A program made the translations under genes and the position numbers. The notes under the pieces were generated by a model, which was given only the letters and a program-made list of their open reading frames with translations, did no database searches and was not told the origin of the DNA. From Herbaspirillum rhizosphaerae (lineage in GTDB: Bacteria > Pseudomonadota > Gammaproteobacteria > Burkholderiales > Burkholderiaceae_D), in the NCBI RefSeq assembly GCF_001189965.1, contig NZ_LFLU01000013.1, forward strand, positions 1 to 64,000: a stretch of 64,000 nt of DNA, read 5' to 3'. The first letter of the stretch is position 1. Each line of letters opens with the position of its first letter. Positions 1 through 10,800 of the stretch are shown piece after piece.

Positions 1-1
1 G

Positions 2-1753
2 GCTAGTCTGTCAGCGTTGCGCCAGATCACGGTGGGCGGCGAAGGCTTGCCGGGCGACGCCTTGCGCCAGTGGCGCGCAGGCCCCTTGCAGCACATCCGT
101 CTGGACAACCTGTACGGCCCGACCGAAACCACGGTGGCCTGCATGTACCGCCAGACCTGCGCCGCCGATACCGAACAGGCCATCGTCTCGATCGGCCAGG
201 CCTATCCCTCACGCAGCGTGTACGTGATGGACGCCGAAGGCAATGAAGCGCCGGACGGCGGCCTGGGCGAGTTGTGCATTGCCGGCGACACGCTGGCGCG
301 CGGCTATCTCGGCCGGGCAGCGCTGACGGCGGAGAAATTCATCCCCGACCCTTACCGCGACGACGGTGCACGGCTGTATCGCAGCGGCGACCTGTGCCGC
401 CGCCGCGAAGACGGCAGCATCGCCTTCCTGGGACGCATCGACCAGCAAGTCAAGCTGCGCGGCTTCCGCATCGAACTGGGCGAGATCGAAGCAGTGTTGC
501 GGCAAAGCCCGGGCGTGCAGGACGCGGTGGTGGAGCTGTGCGGCGAAGGCGAAGGCAAACGCCTGGTCGGTTATGTGGTGGGAGAGGCGGCGCACGACGA
601 CATTCGCCTGTTGGCGCAGGCGCGCCTGCCGGGTTACATGGTGCCGTCGGCACTGGTGACGCTGGAGCGCTTGCCGCTCATGCCCAACGGCAAAGTCGAT
701 CGCAAGGCCTTGCCGGCGCCGCAGCAGGAGCCGGCGGCACGTCAGCTGGTCGGCCCGGACAACCAGACCCAGGCGATCTTGCTGGCGATCTGGCGTGACG
801 TCCTGGGGCGCGAGGATATCGGTGTGACGGATAACTTCTTTGAGGCAGGTGGGGATTCCATTGCCGCGTTGCGTCTGGCCGAAGCGGCACGACGGCATGG
901 CATTTCCGGCTATACGCTGGAGCTGCTGTTCAACTTTCCGGACATCGCAGCCGCCACGCATGCGATGCAGGATGCGTCGCGCAATTTTCCCTCCAATATC
1001 CTGCCGCTCAATGCCGGGCCGCAAGCGCACAAGCTGTTCGCGATTCACCCCGGCTACGGCCTGGTGGCGCCGTATCGCGCGTTGGCGCGCCATCTGGAAG
1101 ACAGGTTCAGCGTCTACGGCGTGCAATCGCCGCTGCATTCGGAGCCGGACTGGTGGCCGCCGTCCATCGCTGCACTGGCGCAGGACTACGTACAACGCAT
1201 ACGCATGGTCCAGCCCGAGGGGCCGTATCTGTTGCTGGGTTGGTCGGTGGGCGGACAGATCGCCACGCAGGTGGCTGCCGTGCTGGAAGCGAGCGGCCAA
1301 CAGGTCGCCTTTTTGGGACTGATCGACAGCTATGTCCGCGTTGCCGCACCGGGTGCGGTGGCGCCGCCGGCGCGTCCTTCGGTCGATCCCGCAGCACTGG
1401 ATCGCTTCATGGCGCAGATGGCGGCGGAAGAGCCCGGCTGGACCCAGCGCATCGGGCAAGGCGAGGAGGGCCGCACACTGGCCGCGCAAGCCATGCAGGT
1501 GCGGGATCATTTTGAAACGCTGCCCGGACGCGAACAGGCGCTGTCGCTGAGGGTGCCGGCAAGCCTGTGGCTGGCCCGGGCTTCATTGCCTGCCGATGCG
1601 CAACAGACCGTCGATAGCTGGCAGGGTGCTATCGGCAGCGCCGTCGAGCTGCGCGACGTAATCGATACCGACCACACCGGCGTGATCCACGACGCCACGC
1701 TGCTGGCGCAATTGCACAGTCGACTGGCGCAATTGCCGGCGGGATCTTCATGA
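2..1753 (+). CDS. NRPS terminal module, C-terminal part (A-PCP-TE), 5' truncated by window edge
   Basis: The open frame runs off the left edge, so only the last 583 codons are visible. In order they hold the end of an adenylation domain (YGPTET near residue 37, LYRSGDL, GRIDQQVKLRGFRIELGEIE, the A10 lysine motif PNGKVDRKALP near 230), a carrier domain (DNFFEAGGDSI, Ser near 285) and a type I thioesterase (GWSVGG nucleophile near 414, catalytic His probably in DTDHTGVIHD near 557). The TE should release the finished peptide by hydrolysis or cyclisation. Only part of the substrate code is readable (positions 299-331: T, G, L, V, A), so no substrate is called. The gene ends 51 bp before the FAAL-containing NRPS on the same strand, so the releasing gene lies upstream of the loading gene. 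Domain identity is firm; the product is inferred. Confidence 0.93.
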   Translation, partial: ASLSALRQITVGGEGLPGDALRQWRAGPLQHIRLDNLYGPTETTVACMYRQTCAADTEQAIVSIGQAYPSRSVYVMDAEGNEAPDGGLGELCIAGDTLARGYLGRAALTAEKFIPDPYRDDGARLYRSGDLCRRREDGSIAFLGRIDQQVKLRGFRIELGEIEAVLRQSPGVQDAVVELCGEGEGKRLVGYVVGEAAHDDIRLLAQARLPGYMVPSALVTLERLPLMPNGKVDRKALPAPQQEPAARQLVGPDNQTQAILLAIWRDVLGREDIGVTDNFFEAGGDSIAALRLAEAARRHGISGYTLELLFNFPDIAAATHAMQDASRNFPSNILPLNAGPQAHKLFAIHPGYGLVAPYRALARHLEDRFSVYGVQSPLHSEPDWWPPSIAALAQDYVQRIRMVQPEGPYLLLGWSVGGQIATQVAAVLEASGQQVAFLGLIDSYVRVAAPGAVAPPARPSVDPAALDRFMAQMAAEEPGWTQRIGQGEEGRTLAAQAMQVRDHFETLPGREQALSLRVPASLWLARASLPADAQQTVDSWQGAIGSAVELRDVIDTDHTGVIHDATLLAQLHSRLAQLPAGSS

Positions 1754-1804
1754 TGCTCCGCTCGCGGCGGCGCATCGAACACCTTTACAGACAGGATCAC
1801 CACT

Positions 1805-4800
1805 ATGGCCAATGACGCAATCTTGTTCAGTCATTTCTCCGCCTTGCTGACCAGGCGGGCGCATCAGCATCCGGACAAGATCGCGCTGACGTTTCTGGGC
1901 GATGGCGACAGCGTCACCGAGGAGTTGAGCTTTGCCCAGCTGGAGCTGCGCGTGCAAACGCTGGCGTGCCGGCTGGCGGCGCAAGCGGCGCCGGGCGAGC
2001 GGGCCTTGCTGCTGTATCCCAGCGGCCCGGATTATGTGATCGCCTTTCTGGCATGCCTGCGCGCAGGCTTGATTGCGGTTCCCGCTTATCCGCCCGAATC
2101 GGCGTCGGCGCACCACACGCAACGACTGCTGACCATACTCCAGGATGCCTCCGCCGGCATGCTGTTGACGGCGACAGCCATGCTGCCGGGATTGCAGCAG
2201 ATGCTTGCGGGAGAAGAAGTATGGCGCGGCGTTGCGATACTGGCGACCGACGACATGGCAGCGACGGCCAGCGCGACTGACGCAGCCAAGTGGACGCCGC
2301 CGGCGATCCATGCCGGCGCGGTGGCGTTCTTGCAATACACCTCGGGATCGACCTCGCAGCCCAAGGGTGTGCGCGTCACACATGGCAATCTGATCGCCAA
2401 CCAGCGAGCCATACAAAGCGCCTTCGGCATCGGCGACGGCGACACCATCGTCAGCTGGCTGCCCCTGTATCACGACATGGGGCTCATCGGCGGACTGCTG
2501 CAACCGCTGTTCAGCGGCGTGCGACTGGTGCTGCTGTCGCCGCGTCATTTCCTGGAGCGGCCGCTGCGCTGGCTGAAGGCGATCTCGACCTTCGGCGGCA
2601 CCGTCAGCGGCGGGCCGGATTTCGCTTATCGCTTGTGCGCCGAACGCATTCCCGCGCAACAACTGGCGCAACTGGATCTGCGTTCATGGAAACTGGCGTT
2701 CTCCGGATCGGAACCGATCCGGGCCGACACCTTGCGCACCTTTGCCCAACATTTTTCTTCCGCAGGCTTCGATCCGCATGCCTTGTATCCTTGCTACGGG
2801 CTGGCCGAGGCGACCTTGCTGGTGACCGGCGCCGGCAGGGGCGACGGCTTCCGCGCATTGCACGCCGACGCGGCGGCATTGGCGCAACATCGTTTCGAAG
2901 CGACGGCAGACGGCGTCGAACTGATCTCGTCCGGCGCGGTGCAGGCGGGGCATCTGCTTGCCGTGATGGAACCGGAGCAAGGGCGGCCCCTGGCCGCCGG
3001 CGAGGTCGGTGAAATCTGGTTCCACGGTCCCAGCGTGGCGGACGGCTATTGGAATAACCGCGACGCTACCGCCGCCAGTTTTGTGGAGCACGACGGCCGC
3101 CGCTGGCTGCGTACCGGCGACATGGGATTTTTGCGCGACGGGCAGCTGTTCGTCACCGGACGGCGCAAGGACATGATCATCGTGCGCGGCCAGAACCTGT
3201 ATCCGCAAGACATCGAGCTGGCGGTGGAAAGCGAGATTGAGCTGGTGCGCAAGGGACGGGTTGCCGCCTTTCCCGTTCAACTGGCGGGACGCGAAGGAAT
3301 CGGCATCGCCGCCGAGATCGGCCGTGCGACGCAAAAACTGACCGATCCGCAAGCGCTCGCAAACAGCATCGCGGAAGTGGTCGGCCGCCATTGCCAGGAA
3401 CCGGCCGGCGTGGTGGTGCTGCTGAATCCGGGCGGCATGCCCAGGACCACCAGCGGAAAATTGCAACGCTCAGCCTGCGCGGCGCGGTGGGAAAACAATC
3501 AGCTGGATGCCTATGCGGTGATCCGGGCCGGGAAATTGTCGCGTCCCGCAGTCCCTGAAACGATGGCCGCAGCAGCACCGGTTGACGGCGCGCTGCAGCG
3601 GATGGGCAAGCTATGGGACGAGGTGCTGGGATCGCAAGGCGCCGGCGCCGACGACGGCTTCTTCTCGCTCGGCGGCAGTTCGCTGACGGCGGCGCAAGTT
3701 GCGGCACGGGTGCGCGCCGAATTCGGCATCGAAGTCAATCTTGCCTGGTTGTTCGAGACCCGCACGCTCGGCGAATTTTGTGCCCGCGTGATGCGCGCGC
3801 AAACCGAAGCGGAAGACGGCGAGGCCGTCTCCCTGCAGCCGCGCGACGCCGCGCAATTGCATGCCACGTCCTTCGCGCAACGCGGCATGTGGTTCCTGTG
3901 GCGCATGGCGCCGCAGAGCCCGGCCTACAACATCGCGGGTTCGCTGGCATGGCGCGGCGCGCTCGACATTGCCGCGCTGGAGCAGGCGCTGGATGCGCTG
4001 GCGCAGCGCCATGCCGGGCTGCGTACACGGTTTGACGACCGCGACGGCGTCTGCCGGCAAACCGTGATGGCGACGTCCGGGGTGCTGCTGCAGCATGATC
4101 GTCTCGACGGCCTTGCCGCGGCATCACGCCCGCAGGCAGTGCGCGCGAGCATACGCGAGATGGCGTCGCAGCCCTTCGATCTGATTGCGGGGCCGCTGTG
4201 GCGGGTCAGGCTGATACGTGTGGCGCAGGACGAGCATGTACTGGCGGTGGCGATCCACCATATCGTCGCCGACGGCGCCTCCATGCAAATTCTGATACGC
4301 GACCTGGTCGCGTTGTACCAGGCCGCCAGGACCGGCGCCGGCGCCTCTTTGCCGGCGCTGCCGGTCGACTATGCCGATTACGCGGTATGGCAGGAGCAGC
4401 GTTTGCAGCGTTTGAATGCGCAACGCATGGAGCGCGAACTGGCCTACTGGACTGCGCAATTGGGTGGCGCGCCGGTGGTGCTGGAACTGCCGCTGGATCG
4501 TCCGCGGCCGCCGGTGCAAAGTTTCAAGGGCGCCACGGTCGGCTTCACGCTGGCGCCGGCGACGGCAGCAGCGCTGAAGCAGTTTGCGCGGACGGGCAAT
4601 GCGACGCCGTTCATGGTGCTGTGCGCCGCCTTCAATGTGCTGTTGCATCGCTACAGCGGACAGTCCGATGTGCGCGTCGGCGTACCGTTTTCCAACCGCT
4701 TGCTGGCGGAAACGGAAAACCTGGTCGGCATGTTCGTCAACACGCTGGTGCTCAGGTCGACCTGGCAGCCGCAACAGGGATTTGCAGACGTGTTGTCGCA

Positions 4801-7800
4801 GGTGCGGGCCACGACCTTGCAGGCGCAGGCGCACGCAGACTTGCCCTTCGATCGCCTGGTCGAAGCGCTGCAGCCGCAGCGCAGCCTGGCGCACAGCCCG
4901 CTGTTCCAGGCCATGTTCAACCACCAGGAGCGCCGCTCCGTGGTCGAGACCGGCGACGCCGCCCTGGACATCAGCGTGATGGCGGAGGATGGCGACATCA
5001 CCAAGTTCGACCTTTGCCTCAACACGGTGGACGATGGCGCGGGCGGCATCTCTGGTGTCTTCGTGTATGCCGGCGATCTGTTCGACGAGTCCTCGATCCA
5101 GCGCCTGGCCGGTAATTTCGTGTCGCTGCTGGAGCAATTGCTGGCAGCGCCGCAATGCAGCGTGGGCGAGATCGAGCTGATGGACGGCAAGCAGATCGGG
5201 CAGATTCTGGAATGGAGCCGCGGCGCCCGGCAGCCCGTCCCGCAGCAACGGATTCACGAGGAGATCGCTGCCCGGGCAGCGGCTGCGCCCGACGCCACGG
5301 CGCTGATTTTCGGCGCACACCGCATGAGCTATGCCGAACTGAACCGGCGCGCCGATTGCCTGGCGCAGCAACTGGCCGAGCAGGGCGCAGGCCCGGACGT
5401 GGTGGTGGGGTTGCTGCTGGAACGCTCCTTCGACCTGGTGGTCGGGCTGCTGGGCGTGCTCAAGTCGGGCGCGGCTTATCTGCCGCTGGACACCGACGCG
5501 CCGCCGGCCCGCTTGCGCTATATGGCAGAGGATGCCGGACTGAGCTTGCTGGTCACGCATGGTGCAGCCGGCGTTGCGCAGCAGCTGGCGTTGCCGGCAA
5601 TCGATCTCGACCGGTTTGACTGGAATGCGCCGCTGCGCGCGCAGGTCTGCACCCGGCCGGCTGCGGATAACCTGGCCTATGTGCTGTACACCTCGGGGAC
5701 GACCGGGCAACCCAAGGGCGTAGCCAACACGCATGGCGCATTGACGCGCCGATTGCAATGGATGCAGCAGGAATATGCGCTCGGCGCCGAGGAAACCTTG
5801 CTGCACAAGACGCCGGTGAGCTTTGACGTCTCGGTCTGGGAAATTCTCTGGACGCTGAGCCGCGGTGCGCAACTGGTATTGGCAGCGCCCGGCGAGCATC
5901 GCGATCCGCAACGCCTGGCCGAGCTGATCTGCCGGCATGCGGTGAGCACGGTGCACTTCGTGCCGTCGATGCTGCGACTCTTCATCGCGCAGAACGAGGC
6001 GAGCGATTTACGCAGCCTCAGGCGCCTGTTTTCCGGCGGCGAAGCGCTGACGCGCGAATTGCAGGCGCAGGTGCTGGAACGTCTGCCCGGAGTGCGCTTC
6101 GACAATCGCTACGGCCCGACCGAGGCGCTGATCAATGCCAGTTACTGGACGTGCAGGGCGGATGCCCATGCCGGCGTGCCGATCGGACGGCCGCTGGCCG
6201 ACACCGCACTGTATGTGCTCGACGCGCAACTCAAGCTGGCGCCGGCGGGTGTGGCAGGCGATCTCTACATCGGCGGCGCAGCGCTGGCGCGCGGCTATCT
6301 TGGGCGCAGTGCGCTGAGCGCGCAGCGCTTCATTCCCGATCCGTATGGCGATGAACCGGGCAGCCGCCTGTACCGCTCCGGGGACCGGGCGCGCTGGCGC
6401 GCCGACGGCGCACTCGAATACCTCGGGCGCGACGATCATCAGGTCAAGATCCGCGGATTCCGGATTGAATTGGGCGAAATCGAAACCCTGCTGCGCGCGG
6501 CACCGGACGTGCGCGAAGCGGCGGTGCTGGCTTGCGAAGGACCGGGCGGCCTGCGTCTGGCGGCCTACGTAGTGTTCGATCAACAGCGCGATATGGCCTT
6601 GCTGAAGAAAGAGCTGGCGGCGCAGTTGCCGGAATACATGGTGCCCGCCGTTTTCGTGCCCATGCCGCGCTTGCCGCTGATGGCCAACGGCAAGCTCGAC
6701 CGGGCCGCCTTGCCTGCGCCGACCTGGGAATCGCGCGATTACGTCGCACCGCGCACTGCGGTCGAAAAAACGGTGGCGCAGTTATGGCAAGACTTGCTGC
6801 AGGTCGAGCGAGTGGGGCTGAGCGATGCTTTCCTGGAACTGGGCGGACATTCCTTGCTGGCCACGCAGGTGGTTTCCCGCCTGCGCCAGCAATTCAATAT
6901 CGAACTGCCGCTGCGCAGCTTGTTTGAAGCGGAGGACCTGCAAGCGTTTGCGCTGTGCGTGCAAGACTGCATCGACCAGGGACAGCACAGCCGTCAACCG
7001 CCGTTGCTGCCGGTGGCGCGCGATGCTGCGCTGGCGCTTTCGTATTCCCAGGAACGCATGTGGTTCCTCTGGAACATGGAACCGCTGGGCGCTTCCTACA
7101 ACGTCGGCGGCGCAGTGCGGCTGCGCGGCGAACTTGATGTGGCGGCCTTGCGCGCTGCGCTGCAGGCGCTGGTCATGCGCCACGAAGGCTTGCGCACTAC
7201 CTTTCCGTCGGAGCAGGGGCAGGCGCGGCAATGCGTTGCGGCCGAGGCCGGCGTGTTCCTGCAGGAACAGGATTTCAGCGTCGGCGACCCCCATGAAAAT
7301 GAACGCAAGGTCGCCGCCTTCGCAGAACAGGAAGCGCATCGTCCCTTCGATCTGGCGCAAGGGCCCCTGATGCGCATCCATTTGCTCAAGCTGGCGCAGG
7401 CGCATCATTTGCTGCTGGTGAGCATTCACCACATCGTGGCCGAAGGCTGGGCCATGGACGTCTTTGCGGATGAGTTTTCCCAGCTGTATCGCGACTTTTC
7501 GCAAGGCAGGGCATCGACGCTGCCGCCACTGGCGATCCAATATCCCGATTTCGCCGCGTGGCAGCGCGCCTGGCTGGGCAACGGCGAAGGCGCACGCCAA
7601 CTGGCTTACTGGAAACAGCGCCTTGGCAATGAGCATCCGGTGCTGGAGTTGCCGTTCGACCGTGCGCGGCCGGCAGTGCAGCAGTTCGAGGGCGACTTTG
7701 TCACGATGGAACTGCCGCCTGAACTGGCGGCAGAGGTGGCCGCCTTCAACCGCCGCCATGGGGTGACGCTGTTCATGACGGTCATGACGGCCATGATGGC

Positions 7801-10800
7801 GCTGCTGCATCGCTACAGCGGTCAGGCCGACCTGCGCATCGGCTATCCGATCGCCAACCGCACCCGGCCGGAGTTCGAACGCCTGATCGGCGGCTTCCTC
7901 AATACCCAGGTGCTGCAATGCGACATCGATGCCGGCATGACGGCCGCCGATCTGCTGGCGGCGGTGCGCGAGGCGGCGCTGGAAGCGCAAGCGCATCAGG
8001 ACGTTCCCTTTCATGCCATCGTCGACGAATTGCGGCCGCAGCGCAGCGCATCCCATTCGCCGCTGTTTCAGGTCATGTGCAATGTCCAGCGCTGGCGGTT
8101 CCAGCAGACACGCGAGGTGGCGCCGGGACTGCAACTGGAATTCGAAGGCAACGACGCCAAAACGGCGAAGTTCGATCTGCTGCTGGACGTGACCGATATC
8201 GATGGCAGGTTTGCCTGCGTGTTCAGCTACCAGACCGCCTTGTTCAACCGCGCCACCATCGAGCGGCTGGCGCGTCATTGGCGCGGCCTGCTGAGCGAAA
8301 TCGTGCGCAATCCCGACACGCTGCTCTATCAGTTGCCGCTGCTGGAGAGCGCCGAACGGCAACAGCTGCTGGCGGCCTCTGGCCATGCGCAATCCCGGTT
8401 TGAGGTGAGCGAGTCCCTGCAGGCGCGCTTCGAGCGCCAGGTTGCACGGCGCGGCCAGGCCATCGCCGTCAGCGCCGAGGAGGGCAGCCTGAGCTACGCC
8501 GCACTCAATGCCCGCGCCAACCAATTGGCCTGGGCCTTGCGTCAGCAGGGCGTGGGGCCGGACGTGCTGGTCGGTTTGGCGGTGCAGCGCTCGCTGGACA
8601 CCATCGTCGGCATGCTGGGCATTCTCAAGGTGGGCGGCGCATATCTGCCGCTGGATCCGGATTACCCGCCCGAGCGCCTGGCCTTCATGCTGGCCGACGC
8701 CCGCCCGGCGCTGGTGCTCACGCAAGCGCGCGTGCGCGATGCCTTGCCGGCCACCGACGTGCCGGTCTGGTGTCTCGACAGCGACTGGGAACACATCGCC
8801 GTGCATGAGACGCACGACTTGCCGGTGACCGTGCATCCGGCCAACCTGGCTTACTGCATCTACACCTCCGGTTCCACCGGCAAGCCCAAAGGGGCCTTGC
8901 TGACGCATGCCAATGCCCAGCGCCTGTTCCTGGCGACCGAATCGCAGTTCGGTTTCGACGACCGTGACGTCTGGACCATGTTCCACAGCTACGCATTCGA
9001 TTTCTCGGTGTGGGAGGTATTCGGCGCGCTGCTGCATGGCGGCAGGCTGGTCGTGGTTCCCTTCCTGACCAGTCGCTCGCCGGCAGATTTCCTGGCCTTG
9101 CTGCAGCGGGAAAACGTGACCGTGCTCAATCAGACGCCGTCGGCGTTCCGTCAGCTGATGCAGGTGCCCGGGCTGTATCAGGGCGGCGTGCCGGCCAGCC
9201 TGCGCTATGTCGTGTTCGGCGGCGAAGCGCTGGATTTACCGGCGCTCAGGCCATGGTTTGCACAACTCGGCGACACCCGGCCGACCCTCGTCAACATGTA
9301 CGGCATCACGGAAACCACGGTGCACGTCAGTTGGCGCCCGCTCAAGGCGGCCGATGCGGAGTTGCCGCTCAGCCCGGTCGGCGCGCCGCTGCACGATCTG
9401 TACTGGCATGTGCTGGACGCAAACCTCGAACCGGCGCCGGCCGGCGTCAAAGGGGAGCTTTACATCGGCGGCGCAGGACTGGCGCGCGGCTATCTCGGCC
9501 GTCAGGCGCTGACCGCCGAACGCTTCCTGCCGGATCCGTTCTCGGCGCTTGCCGGGGCCCGTCTTTACCGTACCGGCGACACCGCGCGCCGTACTGCCGA
9601 TGGCGAGATGGAATATCTTGGCCGTGCCGATTCGCAGGTGAAGATTCGCGGCTTCCGCATCGAACCGGGAGAAATCGAAGCCCGCCTGCGAGCACATCCG
9701 CAGGTCGCCGACGCAGTCGTCGTGGCGCGCAAGGATGACGGCGGTCACGTCCAACTGGTGGCCTATGTGGTGGCCAACGGCGAGGGCGCGCCGCTTGCCG
9801 CAGGGCAGTTGCAGGAAGACCTGCGTAGCAGCCTCCAAGCCTGCTTGCCGGCCTATATGGTGCCGTCGGCATTCGTGCTCATGCCGGTGTTGCCGCTGAC
9901 CGTCAACGGCAAACTGGACCAGCGCAGCCTGCCGGCGCCGACCTATCAGGCCGCGGCCGTTTACCAGGATGCGCAAGATCCCCTGCAGGAGCATCTGGCG
10001 CGCATCTGGAAACAAGTGCTCAATGCCGATCGCGTCGGCATTCATGACAACTTCTTTGAACTGGGCGGGGACTCCATCGCCGCCGTGCGCATGGTCGGCC
10101 ATGCCCGCGAGGCCGGTCTGCTGCTGACGCCGCAGATGCTGTTCCAGCACCAGACCATCGCCTTGCTGGCGGCGCAGATGCAAGACACCGGTGACGCCGC
10201 GCCCGGGCTCGCCGAACCGGCGGTGTTCGACGCCAGCCCCTATGCGCTCACACCGATGCAAGAAGGGATTTTGTTCCACAGCTATGCCCAGCGCGACCAG
10301 GGCACGTATATCGTGCAATGCAGCTGCGAGATCCGGGGCGAGCTCGATGAAGCCGCTTTCCTGGCGTCCTGGCGGCAGGCGCTGGCAACCCACGATATCC
10401 TGCGCACCGGCTTTACGCTGGACGACAATGGGCAGGCGCAGCAAACCGTGCAGCCCCAGGCGACGCTGCCGCTGGCGCAGCACGATTGGAGCAGGCAGAG
10501 CGTCGCCGAACAGCAGGCCAGCCTGCAAGCCTTGCTGGAGTCCGATCATCGCACTGACTTCGCACTGGATGCGGCGCCCCTGATGCGCCTGATCCTGGTG
10601 CGCCTGGGGCCGCAGCAGCGGCATCTGATCTGGACCCATCATCACTTGCTGATGGATGCCTGGAGCGTCGACTGGTTGCTGGCCGAAGTGGCGCGCACCT
10701 ATCATGCGCTGGCGGCAGGACAGGCGCCGGCCATGCCCGTCGTGACACCGTTCCGCGACTATGTCGCCTGGCTCAACGCGCAAGATCGCGGTCGCGCGCG

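Noticed and set aside
6782-9037. A 751-codon - strand frame inside the FAAL-NRPS gene (a similar 731-codon one lies at 9236-11431)
   Set aside because: Both are complementary images of A and C domain coding sequence, with no start context or domain of their own.
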